From an uncultured Clostridium sp. (lineage in GTDB: Bacteria; Cyanobacteriota; Vampirovibrionia; Gastranaerophilales; Gastranaerophilaceae), in assembly GCA_905212085.1 (NCBI GenBank), contig CAJMDF010000003.1, positions 15,276 to 79,275 on the forward strand: a stretch of DNA of 64,000 bases, in the 5' to 3' direction. Below the pieces are notes generated by a model, which made no database searches, had not been told where the DNA came from, and was given only the letters and a program-made list of their open reading frames with translations. Both the position numbers and the translations under genes were made by a program. This document shows, piece after piece, positions 9,584-16,957 of this stretch (the stretch's first letter is position 1; every line of letters starts with the position of its first letter).

Positions 9584-10474
9584 ATGAAAAGTGGTTTTAC
9601 AGCAATTATAGGTCGTCCAAACGTAGGCAAATCTACATTACTTAATCAAATTCTAGGTCAAAAAATAGTAATAACAACTGATAAAGCACAGACTACACGA
9701 AAAAGGATTAAGGGAATTTATACTGCTGAGCAGGGGCAAATTGTTTTTATCGACACCCCTGGGGTGCATAAACCATTAAATAAATTGGGAGAATTCTTAC
9801 TTGATGAATCTAAAATGGCTGTTCCTGACGCTGATTTGATATTATTTCTTGTAGATGGATCAGAACCGGCAGGCAAAGGCGATAAATGGATTGCACACAA
9901 CCTTTTGCAGACGGATATTCCTATAATTATAGTAATGAATAAAGTTGACAAATTGAAAAAACTTAATAAGGTTGAAGAAAATTTATTAACATATAAGCTT
10001 TTGTTCGAAAAAAATTATCCTGTCGTAAAAATTTCAGCCAAAACAGGTCGAAATATTGATACTTTGATAAAAAATATCTATAAAAATCTTCCTGATGGGG
10101 ATTTACTTTATCCTGAGGATATTGTGACAGAAGAAACAATGAGAGATGTAACGGAAGAAATTATCAGAGAAAAGATTTTATTAAATACATCAGATGAAAT
10201 CCCTCATTCAGTTGCAGTAAAAATTGAAAGTTATACTGAAAGTGATGATATAGATAGAATTTATGCTACTATTTATTGTGAAACCAAAAGTCAAAAAGGA
10301 ATTTTAATCGGTAAGGGCGGAAGTTTGTTGAAAAAAATCGGAATGGAAGCCAGAAAAGATTTAGAAAATATTGTAGATAAAAAGGTCTTTTTAGGTCTTG
10401 AAGTTAAAGTTGAAAAAGATTGGCGCAAAAAACAAAGTGCGCTTAAAGATTTCGGTTACGAGCAAGAAAAATAG
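9584..10474 (+). CDS. era: GTPase Era
   Basis: This 296-residue GTPase helps mature 16S rRNA and the 30S subunit. G1 is GRPNVGKST (residues ~9-17), with T-T-R-K-R-I-K-G-I-Y as switch I. G3 is DTPGVHKP (~57-64) and G4 is NKVD (~121-124). The S-A-K-T-G loop is G5 (~147). The C-terminal KH domain that binds the 16S 3' end is visible as I-L-I-G-K-G-G-S-L-L-K-K-I-G near residue 240. Length is normal. Nothing before the ATG looks like a ribosome site; a -10 element sits 6 bases upstream, so the mRNA is probably leaderless. It converges with the response-regulator gene 12 bases downstream. Confidence 0.96.
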   Translation: MKSGFTAIIGRPNVGKSTLLNQILGQKIVITTDKAQTTRKRIKGIYTAEQGQIVFIDTPGVHKPLNKLGEFLLDESKMAVPDADLILFLVDGSEPAGKGDKWIAHNLLQTDIPIIIVMNKVDKLKKLNKVEENLLTYKLLFEKNYPVVKISAKTGRNIDTLIKNIYKNLPDGDLLYPEDIVTEETMRDVTEEIIREKILLNTSDEIPHSVAVKIESYTESDDIDRIYATIYCETKSQKGILIGKGGSLLKKIGMEARKDLENIVDKKVFLGLEVKVEKDWRKKQSALKDFGYEQEK

Positions 10475-10486
10475 TTTTTGAAGTCT

Positions 10487-11182
10487 TTATATATTTAATT
10501 TGTACCCGCCACCATAAATTGTTTCTATATATTTTTTCCCGTCAGCAATTTTGTCTATTTTACTTCTTAAGTGTCTTATATGTACTCTGATTGTCTCAAT
10601 ATCGTCGTCAGGAGCATATCCCCATATATCTTTTAAAAGCTGTGCAGAGGATACCATATTTCCATGATTTTGAAACAACAGATTAAATATTTCAAATTCA
10701 ATCGGAGTTAATTTCGCTTGTTTTTCTCCTATTTTAACACTGTATAATTCAGGTAGAAGCGTAATTTCATTAAGAGTAAGCAGTTCTCTTGTTGAGGCAC
10801 TTTCAGGAATTTGACGGGTTCTTTTTAAAAGAGCTCTAACCCTCACTTGTAATTCTTCCATTTCAAAAGGTTTTACAAGATAATCATCTACCCCGATATT
10901 AAAACCTTTAACTTTGTCATTAACTTGTGATAATGCAGTGAGCATTAGAATTGGGATATTTTTTGTTCCATCATTTTTTCTTATTCTTTGGGCAACTGTA
11001 AACCCGTCTACATCAGGCATCATTACATCTAATATTATTAATGCCGGTAATTCTTGCTTGCATAATGCGAATCCTTTTACCCCATCATATGCCTGTATTA
11101 CTTTATATCCGCATAATTCCAAATTAACTTTTATAAGCTCATTAATTGCTGTGTCATCATCGATTACAAGAATTTTATTCAT
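10487..11182 (-). CDS. OmpR/RpaB-type response regulator
   Basis: This 231-residue two-component regulator has a receiver domain at ~1-118 with the acidic pair D-D-D near residue 8-10, the phospho-acceptor Asp in I-I-L-D-V-M-M-P-D-V-D-G-F (~53) and the K of Y-L-V-K-P-F (~104). An OmpR-type winged helix occupies ~135-230, with L-T-P-I-E-F-E-I-F-N-L-L and E-T-I-R-V-H-I-R-H-L-R-S-K-I-D. It should be phosphorylated by a sensor kinase and then bind promoter DNA. No kinase gene is nearby, as for RpaB in cyanobacteria. No ribosome site precedes the ATG; a TAGAAT box lies 6 bases upstream. Target genes are not known. Confidence 0.92.
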   Translation of the reverse strand: MNKILVIDDDTAINELIKVNLELCGYKVIQAYDGVKGFALCKQELPALIILDVMMPDVDGFTVAQRIRKNDGTKNIPILMLTALSQVNDKVKGFNIGVDDYLVKPFEMEELQVRVRALLKRTRQIPESASTRELLTLNEITLLPELYSVKIGEKQAKLTPIEFEIFNLLFQNHGNMVSSAQLLKDIWGYAPDDDIETIRVHIRHLRSKIDKIADGKKYIETIYGGGYKLNI

Positions 11183-11188
11183 ATTTGA

Positions 11189-11217
11189 ATTCTATATGCA
11201 AAATACAAAAAATACAA
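11189..11217 (-). promoter_or_regulatory. leaderless promoter of the response-regulator gene
   Basis: On the minus strand, TTGTAT (11217-11212) and TAGAAT (11194-11189) are 17 bases apart. The -10 ends 6 bases before the ATG at 11182. There is no room for a ribosome site. Confidence 0.6.
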
Positions 11218-11426
11218 CTCTATTTGTTAAAAAATATTAATAAAAATAGCTCTTTTGAATGATACATTATTACTTATTTTTAGGCATATTAAAAATGAAA
11301 AGATTTGTAAAAATTTTATTTTAAAGTGTAAAATTTACAAATTTTCTAATTTTTATTGTAATATGTTTATTGCGAAAGCAAAAATTGTAGTAGATAAGTA
11401 TACATTTATGATAGGAGGCACATGAA

Positions 11427-11882
11427 TTGGCAATAACATCACCTTTTACAGCGTTTAAGGAAAACGGTAAAAAAGAAATCCACTTAGGACAACACGTTTT
11501 AGCAGAATTTTTTGAATGTGATCCAAACACATTAAATAGTTTAGATAAAGTAGAAAAGTACATGGTGGATGCCGCCCTTGAATGTGGTGCTACTATTGTC
11601 CAAAAATGTTTCCATATGTTTAACCCCTATGGAGTATCAGGAGTAGTTATTATTTCTGAAAGTCACTTAGCAATTCACACTTGGCCTGAATTAGGTTATG
11701 CTGCTGTTGATTTATTCACTTGCGGTGATAAATGTGATCCAAAAGTTTCTTATGAGTTTCTTAAAAAGAAATTTAATTCTAAAAAAGCAACTTTCTCTGA
11801 ATTGAAAAGAGGGATTATTGATGAAGAAACTCTTAAAGTTGCTGAAAAACCATTTGAAATTATGCAGCAATTCGCTGATTAA
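11427..11882 (+). CDS. speD: S-adenosylmethionine decarboxylase proenzyme
   Basis: This 151-residue enzyme makes decarboxylated S-adenosylmethionine, the aminopropyl donor for spermidine. The proenzyme self-cleaves at the conserved Glu-Ser of ISESHLAIHTWPE (residues ~76-88, cut before Ser79), giving the pyruvoyl cofactor. The active-site H-T-W-P-E and the downstream F-T-C-G Cys are present. The start is TTG at 11427, set by AGGAGG at 11413-11418 with 8 bases between. An ATG at 11422 lies closer to the same site but reads only four codons before TAA. No speE or speB gene is in the window. A strong bidirectional terminator follows. Confidence 0.94.
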   Translation: MAITSPFTAFKENGKKEIHLGQHVLAEFFECDPNTLNSLDKVEKYMVDAALECGATIVQKCFHMFNPYGVSGVVIISESHLAIHTWPELGYAAVDLFTCGDKCDPKVSYEFLKKKFNSKKATFSELKRGIIDEETLKVAEKPFEIMQQFAD

Positions 11883-11900
11883 TAACTTTATGTAAAGTAA

Positions 11901-11930
11901 AAAATAGCAGAGAATTTTCTCTGCTATTTT
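11901..11930. terminator. bidirectional terminator between speD and the pseudopilin gene
   Basis: A 12-bp stem (AAAATAGCAGAG with CTCTGCTATTTT) is flanked by A and T runs on both sides, so it can serve convergent speD and the minus-strand pilin gene. Confidence 0.85.
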
Positions 11931-11937
11931 TTTTATT

Positions 11938-12648
11938 TTATAAGTTTGTAAAGTACTTTGGATCACTTAAAGCTTTAGCTGTGCATCCGGCACCATTCAT
12001 ATTACTTGTAGATGTTTGAGAACAATATTCGTCATTTTCGCTATAATAATCAGTACCTTTTGCTCCCATCGGAACCAGTATTCCTCCGGAATTTAGTTGA
12101 AACATAAATAAATCTTCTCCGAGTTTGTTAGGACCTTTTTTGTACCCGTTTACGTCTACAGAAATATAAGTTCTTGTGCTTACATTACCATTTTCAAAGA
12201 ATATCATACTGCCATCTGTTAGAATAAATTGAGCATCATCAAAAAAGTTTAAACTAATATTACTTTTTCCGTTTAAAGTTTGATATGCTTTTGAACTCTT
12301 ATCTGAATCGTTGTCACCTACATTTGAGACACATCCTGTTGCAATTGATGAATTATAGGCATAGCCGCAATCGTAAGCAATATTAAAATATTGCTTTATC
12401 ATAGAGCTTAATTCTCCTGCTTTAAGTGTTCCATCTGCTTTTACCGGTTCTCCACTATCAGCTTGATAATGTAGAAGAGCTTGATTTATTGTTGATGCAC
12501 CTTTTTTTAATCCAGCTTCAAGAGCTTTTGCTTTATTGTTAGCTATTATTGACGGGAGTGTTAATGCTGCTACAACACCTATAATTCCGATTGTAATTAG
12601 CACTTCTGCAAGTGTAAATGCTTTAATTTGTAGAATATTAAGTTTCAT
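11938..12648 (-). CDS. type IV pilin-like protein (prepilin/pseudopilin)
   Basis: This 236-residue protein starts with a short leader, then A-FTLAEVLITIGIIGVVAAL, the class III/type IV prepilin signature. Cleavage would fall before Phe, with the usual Glu at +5. The residue before the cut is Ala, where Gly is more common. A long hydrophobic helix follows, then a globular domain with several Cys (Y-D-C-G-Y, T-G-C, E-Y-C, A-G-C). It would be processed by a prepilin peptidase and built into a pilus or type II-like fibre. GGAGGA precedes the ATG. Unlike the two related genes near 34.4 kb and 50.3 kb, it has no G tract. Confidence 0.88.
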   Translation of the reverse strand: MKLNILQIKAFTLAEVLITIGIIGVVAALTLPSIIANNKAKALEAGLKKGASTINQALLHYQADSGEPVKADGTLKAGELSSMIKQYFNIAYDCGYAYNSSIATGCVSNVGDNDSDKSSKAYQTLNGKSNISLNFFDDAQFILTDGSMIFFENGNVSTRTYISVDVNGYKKGPNKLGEDLFMFQLNSGGILVPMGAKGTDYYSENDEYCSQTSTSNMNGAGCTAKALSDPKYFTNL

Positions 12649-12783
12649 TTAATATATTCCTCCAAAATTTGAGTATTACTTATATATTATAAGCGTAAAA
12701 CTTATATTTTGCAATATTAAATATGTGTTTTACCCAATGTTAAATATTCAAATAATTTATAGAATATTTAAAAGAGGTAATAA

Positions 12784-13104
12784 ATGGATTTAAAGAAAAA
12801 TTTTGGGAAAAATTTACAGAAATATAGAAAATATAGAGGTTTAACACAAGAAAAACTTGCTGAGCTTATTGGGGTGGATGTAACTAGTATAAGTTCAATA
12901 GAAACAGGTAAATATTTCCCTTCTGCAGATAATCTATCTAAACTTGCTATGGTGTTACAGATACGTTTAAATGATCTTTTTGAGTTTGATTCTATGAGTA
13001 CAGAAGAAGAAATGTATAAAGATATTTTGAATATTATTGATTCGTTTAAGAACGATAAAAAACGTTTAAACTCTATAAGAGTATTTTTAAAATCTCTTAT
13101 ATAA
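12784..13104 (+). CDS. XRE-family transcriptional regulator
   Basis: This 106-residue DNA-binding protein has an N-terminal XRE helix-turn-helix (residues ~8-62): L-T-Q-E-K-L-A-E-L-I-G-V-D-V-T-S-I-S-S-I-E-T-G-K and then A-D-N-L-S-K-L-A-M-V-L. The C-terminal ~40 residues are helical and charged. GAGGTAA precedes the ATG. The gene stands alone between a divergent pilin gene and an unknown gene, so it may control one of these neighbours; this is inference from position only. Confidence 0.87.
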   Translation: MDLKKNFGKNLQKYRKYRGLTQEKLAELIGVDVTSISSIETGKYFPSADNLSKLAMVLQIRLNDLFEFDSMSTEEEMYKDILNIIDSFKNDKKRLNSIRVFLKSLI

Positions 13105-13190
13105 ATAATTTTAAATTATGTAAAAAAATTGACTTTATATCATGACATCGCGTTTTTCTTTTTGTATTATTTACCTAACAGGGGGTAGAA

Positions 13191-13670
13191 ATGCCGGAAG
13201 ATTTAATTGAAAAAAAATCTAATTTTGACTTAACATCAAGAAGTGCTTTTTCAAGAGAAGAAGAAGTATTTACATCTCGTTCTTATGCTGCTTTGTTAGC
13301 AAAGAATATAATACCTTATTCTCATAAAAAATTAGCAGATAATTATATAATCGTTAAGCGTATTTTTAAATTCCAAGCAGTAATGCCTAGAATTACTAAT
13401 ACTGAAAAAGCTCTTTTGGCTAAATATGATTTTAATACCCTTGAATTTACTACAGTAAAACAGATGTATGAAGAATTAGCTCTTTTGCAAAAATGGGCTA
13501 TGTCTAATGACGAGAATTTAAAACAAGATTCTGATGCAATTTTGGAAATCAGAACAAAAGAATTAAAATATATTGTGGCTACAAGTTATGCAAGTATTTC
13601 GAATGAAATTTACAAAGGTTATCTTGCATTGGAAAATTATTTTTTGGAAATAAGTAAATATAATGATTAA
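13191..13670 (+). CDS. uncharacterised protein
   Basis: This 159-residue protein is not recognised. It is mostly helical, with no signal peptide or membrane segment. A Ser/Arg-rich N-terminus (S-R-S-A-F-S-R-E-E-E-V-F-T-S-R-S-Y) is followed by helices rich in K, E, L and Y. A good ribosome site (GGGGG then TAGAA) stands before the ATG. It is followed by a perfect terminator shared with rpsP and is separated from the upstream XRE gene by about 85 bases. Confidence 0.7.
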   Translation: MPEDLIEKKSNFDLTSRSAFSREEEVFTSRSYAALLAKNIIPYSHKKLADNYIIVKRIFKFQAVMPRITNTEKALLAKYDFNTLEFTTVKQMYEELALLQKWAMSNDENLKQDSDAILEIRTKELKYIVATSYASISNEIYKGYLALENYFLEISKYND

Positions 13671-13708
13671 TTAAAATTGTTATTTTGAAATATAAAAATA
13701 TGATAAAT

Positions 13709-13740
13709 AAAAAAGACCAATTATATAATTGGTCTTTTTT
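13709..13740. terminator. bidirectional terminator between the 13191-13670 gene and rpsP
   Basis: A perfect palindrome of about 32 bases (AAAAAAGACCAATTAT and its complement) with T runs on both strands separates the two convergent genes. Confidence 0.85.
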
Positions 13741-13763
13741 ATTTTCAATTTTAATTGATTAAA

Positions 13764-14129
13764 CTATGCTTGAGCTTCTTCTGTAGCTTGAGCAGCTTCA
13801 GCTTCTGCAGCAGCTTTTGCTTCTGCTTCTGCTTGAGCCTTAGCTTGAGCTTTTTTAGAAAGTTTTACAGTTTCTTTTTTTACATAGTTTAAAGTACCGT
13901 CTTCATTACAATTTTTGATTAAGTAAGCAACAGTTTCTGTAGGTTGAGCACCTTTTTTAATCCATTCTAAAGCAGAAGTTTTATCTAATTTCATAACTTT
14001 AGTTTTAGGGTTGTAGTGACCTAATTCTTGAACAGGTTTGCCTTCACGTTTTGTAGTTGAATTGATTACGATAACTCTGTATGTAGGGTTTTTCTTAGCA
14101 CCCAATCTTTTTAATCTGATTTTTAACAT
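13764..14129 (-). CDS. rpsP: 30S ribosomal protein S16
   Basis: This 121-residue ribosomal protein begins M-L-K-I-R-L-K-R-L-G-A-K-K-N-P-T-Y-R-V-I-V, the standard S16 start. G-H-Y-N-P, the W-I-K-K-G-A-Q-P-T-E-T-V segment and the length of the core (~85 residues) all match. The last ~35 residues are an Ala/Glu/Gln-rich tail (A-Q-A-K-A-Q-A-E-A-E-A-K), longer than in E. coli. AAGGGA lies before the ATG. The usual companions (ffh, rimM, trmD) are absent here, so the gene is isolated. Its upstream region is unusually structured. Confidence 0.95.
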   Translation of the reverse strand: MLKIRLKRLGAKKNPTYRVIVINSTTKREGKPVQELGHYNPKTKVMKLDKTSALEWIKKGAQPTETVAYLIKNCNEDGTLNYVKKETVKLSKKAQAKAQAEAEAKAAAEAEAAQATEEAQA

Positions 14130-14290
14130 TTTTAATTTTCCCTTATTTTTTTACATTCTATTCTTGTCGGGAAGATCATTCAACGCAGCCGCCGCTTTGG
14201 ATGTCTTTCCTTGAACAAGGTTAAGAGGAATTACCTTATTCCACTCTTATAAAACCACAAAAGACATTACTAATCAAGTATAAGTTAACA
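14130..14290 (-). promoter_or_regulatory. rpsP upstream region with small hairpins
   Basis: Reading toward rpsP, this stretch has a hairpin at 14249-14222 (TAAGAG/CTCTTA plus GAAT/ATTC with a 2-base bulge), a small CCTTG-AA-CAAGG stem at 14220-14209, and a GC-rich patch (GCGGCGGCTGCG) that stands out from the AT-rich surroundings. A TTGATT/TATAAG pair near 14270-14245 could be a promoter. This could be an autoregulatory leader, but no known leader family was recognised. Confidence 0.35.
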
Positions 14291-14355
14291 AAAATTACAT
14301 AATAAATATTATTTCTAAATATTTATACAATCAATTATGTCCTCCGCGGACAGCG

Positions 14356-14379
14356 GGAACTTTGTATGGACAAAGTTCC
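14356..14379. repeat. hairpin A of the 422-bp element
   Basis: A perfect 9-bp stem (GGAACTTTG with CAAAGTTCC) encloses a 6-base loop. No T run follows, so it is not a classic terminator. Confidence 0.7.
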
Positions 14380-14395
14380 ACAAAACCAGCCACAC

Positions 14396-14507
14396 GCAAA
14401 ATTATCTAATTATAACTAACACTCAATTAAAAGGCGTGTAAACTCACATTCGTTCAAACAATACACGCCTTTGACATTGTTTCGCTAAGTATAATTGATA
14501 ATTTTGC
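14396..14507 (-). other. nested hairpin B (structured motif copy 1)
   Basis: The outer arms are 14396-14414 and 14490-14507 (18 pairs with one bulge). The inner arms are 14430-14440 and 14462-14472 (11 perfect pairs). A 21-base apical loop is at 14441-14461. Read on the minus strand, the loop resembles that of hairpin C at 15 of 21 positions, while stem sequences differ completely. GAAACAA in the 5' bubble could pair with TTGTTT in the loop. Confidence 0.65.
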
Positions 14508-14530
14508 TATTATGGCATATTTTCATTTAT

Positions 14531-14617
14531 AATTCCTACTTAATGAAACATTAACAAAACGAGTGCTGTTTGAGCGTTAGCGAGTTCACTCGTTTTAGGT
14601 TGAATTTAGTAGGAATT
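14531..14617 (+). other. nested hairpin C (structured motif copy 2)
   Basis: The outer arms are 14531-14540 and 14608-14617 (10 perfect pairs). The inner arms are 14556-14565 and 14587-14596 (10 perfect pairs). The apical loop at 14566-14586 is 21 bases, the same length as in hairpin B. The 5' bubble contains GAAACA, complementary to TGTTT in the loop, as in hairpin B. Confidence 0.65.
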
Positions 14618-14646
14618 AAACTGTTTGCGTGTTTTCTTTTCTTATG

Positions 14647-14688
14647 TCTATTCTTTTCTTTTGCATCGCAACAAAAGAAAAGAATAGA
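14647..14688. repeat. hairpin D of the 422-bp element
   Basis: A perfect 17-bp purine/pyrimidine-biased stem (TCTATTCTTTTCTTTTG and complement) encloses an 8-base loop CATCGCAA. It lies about 9 bases inside the right arm of the element. Confidence 0.7.
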
Positions 14689-14722
14689 TAACAATAAAAT
14701 AATATTTATTATGTAAATATAT

Positions 14723-14750
14723 TTGTCAATTTTAATGAATGCATTATAAT
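14723..14750 (+). promoter_or_regulatory. leaderless promoter of the fliI-like gene
   Basis: TTGTCA (14723-14728) and TATAAT (14745-14750) are 16 bases apart. The -10 ends 6 bases before the ATG at 14757 and no ribosome site exists. Confidence 0.65.
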
Positions 14751-14756
14751 AATCTT

Positions 14757-16103
14757 ATGGAAGGATTAGATACAAGCAGACTTGATGATTTAAAGCTAAA
14801 AGTAAAAGATAAGCTTGACCAGACAGAATTGTTTCGTTTTAAAGGAACTGTATCAAAGCTTTTAGGTTTAACTGTTGAGGTTAAGTTACCAGGGTTAAAG
14901 GTCGGTGATTTATGCTATATTGAAACCAAAGATGGTAGAAAGAAACCTGCTGAAGTGCAAGCTTTTAAAGGAGAAGCTGCTCAATTACTATTGTTATATG
15001 ATGGGGAAGGAATCGGTCAGGGAAGTTTAGTTACTTCAACCGGTAAGCCGATTATAATTCCTGTTGGTGATTTTTTGTTGGGTCGTTTGATTAATCCTAT
15101 GGGAGAACCTATAGACGGCAAACCTTTAGATACTACAGGTGCAACCTGGAGACCGGTTGAGGGGCCTCCTCCAGGACCATTTGAAAGACCGATTATTACA
15201 GAGATATTTTCAACAGGTGTAAGAGCTATAGACAGTTGTATGACAATGGGTTGTGGCCAGCGTCTAGGACTTTTTGCAGGATCTGGAGTTGGTAAAAGTA
15301 CATTGCTTGGTATGATTGCGAGAAACTCAGATGCCGATGTAAACGTAGTAGCGCTGATTGGAGAACGTGGACGTGAGGTTAAGGAATTCGTCGAAGATGC
15401 TTTAGGTGAGCAGGGGATGGCAAAATCCGTTTTAGTATGCTCCACGGGAGATCAGCCTCCATTGATTCGTCAAAAAGCTCTTTTGACTGCAACTGCGGTG
15501 TGTGAATATTTTAGAGATCAGGGTAAAAAAGTATTTTTAATGACAGATACTGTTACTCGTTGTGCTATGGCTGGTCGTGAAGTTGGGTTATCTTTAGGTG
15601 AACCTCCTACAATGAAAGGTTATCCACCTTCTATTTTTTCATGGCTGCAAAAGGTTTTGGAACGTGCAGGTAATAGTCCTAAAGGATCTGTTACAGCTTT
15701 ATATACAGTGTTAATGGAAGGTGACGATATTTCAGATCCTATTGTAGATATTGTGCGTGGTATTGTAGACGGTCACATTTTCTTGTCAAGAAAAGTTGCA
15801 GAAATGAACCATTATCCAGCAATTGATGTTTTGGGTAGTATTTCAAGGCTTATGTCCTCTATTGTTACACCTGAGCATAGAGAAGCTGCAGGAAAAATGC
15901 GTACTATTATGTCATTGTATCGGGAAAATAAAGATTTGATTGATGTTGGGATGTATCAGCCCGGGTCAAATCCAAGACTTGATGTTGCAATTGAGATGAT
16001 GCCTAAAATTAATGCCTTTTTACAGCAAAGAACATCAGACATTGTGAGTATGGATACTACGGTAAGTACTCTTATTGATATGATGAAAGATGTAAATATT
16101 TAA
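14757..16103 (+). CDS. FliI/SctN-family export ATPase
   Basis: This is a hexameric ATPase of the flagellar/type III secretion family, related to F1-beta, which releases chaperones and unfolds substrates at the export gate. Marks are G-L-F-A-G-S-G-V-G-K-S-T (Walker A, ~residue 175), A-L-I-G-E-R-G-R-E-V, K-V-F-L-M-T-D-T-V-T-R (Walker B), S-L-G-E-P-P-T-M-K-G-Y-P-P-S and S-V-T-A-L-Y-T-V-L-M-E-G-D-D. The T-M-K-G-Y-P-P-S motif is typical of FliI/YscN and not of F1. From the ATG at 14757 (M-E-G-L-D-T) it has 448 residues, a normal length. An in-frame ATG at 14739 lies upstream but overlaps the promoter. It is an orphan: no fliH, fliJ or basal-body gene is nearby. Confidence 0.9.
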   Translation: MEGLDTSRLDDLKLKVKDKLDQTELFRFKGTVSKLLGLTVEVKLPGLKVGDLCYIETKDGRKKPAEVQAFKGEAAQLLLLYDGEGIGQGSLVTSTGKPIIIPVGDFLLGRLINPMGEPIDGKPLDTTGATWRPVEGPPPGPFERPIITEIFSTGVRAIDSCMTMGCGQRLGLFAGSGVGKSTLLGMIARNSDADVNVVALIGERGREVKEFVEDALGEQGMAKSVLVCSTGDQPPLIRQKALLTATAVCEYFRDQGKKVFLMTDTVTRCAMAGREVGLSLGEPPTMKGYPPSIFSWLQKVLERAGNSPKGSVTALYTVLMEGDDISDPIVDIVRGIVDGHIFLSRKVAEMNHYPAIDVLGSISRLMSSIVTPEHREAAGKMRTIMSLYRENKDLIDVGMYQPGSNPRLDVAIEMMPKINAFLQQRTSDIVSMDTTVSTLIDMMKDVNI

Positions 16104-16145
16104 TAAATTCTTTTTGTGGTATAATTTTCGGGAAAGGAAATTGTT

Positions 16146-16955
16146 ATGAATATACCGCAAAATTTTGTCCCCGCAATGTTAATTACTTTATTTGCAGGTT
16201 TGTCTACTGCAATTGGTGGAGGGATTGCATTTGTTGTAAAAAAAGATAATTTAAAAGCTTTGTCTGTAGGATTAGGATTTTCTGCAGGAGTTATGGTATT
16301 TGTATCTTTTATGGATATGCTGCCAGAAGCAGATAAACTATTATCAATGAATTTCCCGCATACTCATGATTGGTTGACATTTGCAGGGTTTATTATCGGT
16401 ATTATTGTTGCAATTTTAATAGATTATTTCTTACCTGATCATATTGATACTGAAGAAGTTTTGAATCCTGACGATCCAAGTCATTATGATAATAAGATTA
16501 CAAAAATAAAAAGAGCAGGGTTATTTACAGCGATTGCAATTTGTGTTCATAACTTCCCTGAAGGAATGGCTACATTTTTTACAACTACTCAAAATATAAC
16601 TTTAGGGTTATCTGTCGGAATAGCTATTGCTATTCATAATATTCCTGAAGGTATTGCCGTTGCATTGCCTATGTATCATGTTACAGGGAAAAAACGATAT
16701 GCAATGTTGTATGCCGCATTATCAGGGATTACAGAGCCGATTGGGGCATTAGTCGGAATGTTTATTTTTGGATTATTTTTGCCTCAGATTTTGGTTGGAG
16801 TGTTAATGGCAGCTGTTGCTGGTATTATGATTTATATTTCATTTGATACCCTGTTACCGCTTGCTAAAGAGTATGGAGATTGGCACCAGTCTATAGTTGG
16901 AATTCTTTCAGGAATTCTTGTAATTTGGGTTAGTCTTATATTAATTGGAGCTTAG
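16146..16955 (+). CDS. zupT: ZIP-family metal transporter ZupT
   Basis: This 269-residue inner-membrane protein should import zinc and other divalent metals. About eight membrane helices are visible. The paired metal-binding motifs are H-N-F-P-E-G-M-A-T-F (~residue 136) and H-N-I-P-E-G-I-A-V-A-L-P (~165), the hallmark of ZupT/ZIP proteins. A D/H-containing cytoplasmic loop (D-H-I-D-T-E-E) lies between helices 3 and 4. GGAAAGGAAA before the ATG is a good ribosome site. The methyltransferase gene follows after 2 bases, so they are probably cotranscribed. Confidence 0.92.
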   Translation: MNIPQNFVPAMLITLFAGLSTAIGGGIAFVVKKDNLKALSVGLGFSAGVMVFVSFMDMLPEADKLLSMNFPHTHDWLTFAGFIIGIIVAILIDYFLPDHIDTEEVLNPDDPSHYDNKITKIKRAGLFTAIAICVHNFPEGMATFFTTTQNITLGLSVGIAIAIHNIPEGIAVALPMYHVTGKKRYAMLYAALSGITEPIGALVGMFIFGLFLPQILVGVLMAAVAGIMIYISFDTLLPLAKEYGDWHQSIVGILSGILVIWVSLILIGA

Positions 16956-16957
16956 TT

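Larger units (their letters stand above)
14295..14716. repeat. 422-bp inverted-repeat element carrying four hairpins
   Basis: A perfect 20-bp inverted repeat lies at 14295-14314 and 14697-14716. Between the arms are four separate hairpins (14356-14379, 14396-14507, 14531-14617, 14647-14688) and no gene. Bases flanking the arms do not show a clear target-site duplication. It could be a MITE-like non-autonomous element, or a multi-branched RNA closed by the 20-bp stem. No transposase is in the window. It occupies the space between rpsP and the fliI-like gene. Confidence 0.7.

Noticed and set aside
14341..14507. Possible tmRNA, SRP RNA, RNase P RNA or 6S RNA
   Set aside because: The conserved cores (tag frame and T-loop ends for tmRNA, GGAAGGAAGCAGCC for SRP, GAGGAAAGTCC for RNase P) are absent on both strands.
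14415..14600. Integron attC-like sites
   Set aside because: Short pieces such as GCGTTAG and ATTCGTTCAA recall attC sites, but they lie in loops and the paired R and L boxes are not in the right positions. No integrase or cassette array is present.
15017..15445. Long open frame on the minus strand inside the fliI-like gene
   Set aside because: It is a shadow of the ATPase frame, with no ribosome site and no recognisable domain.
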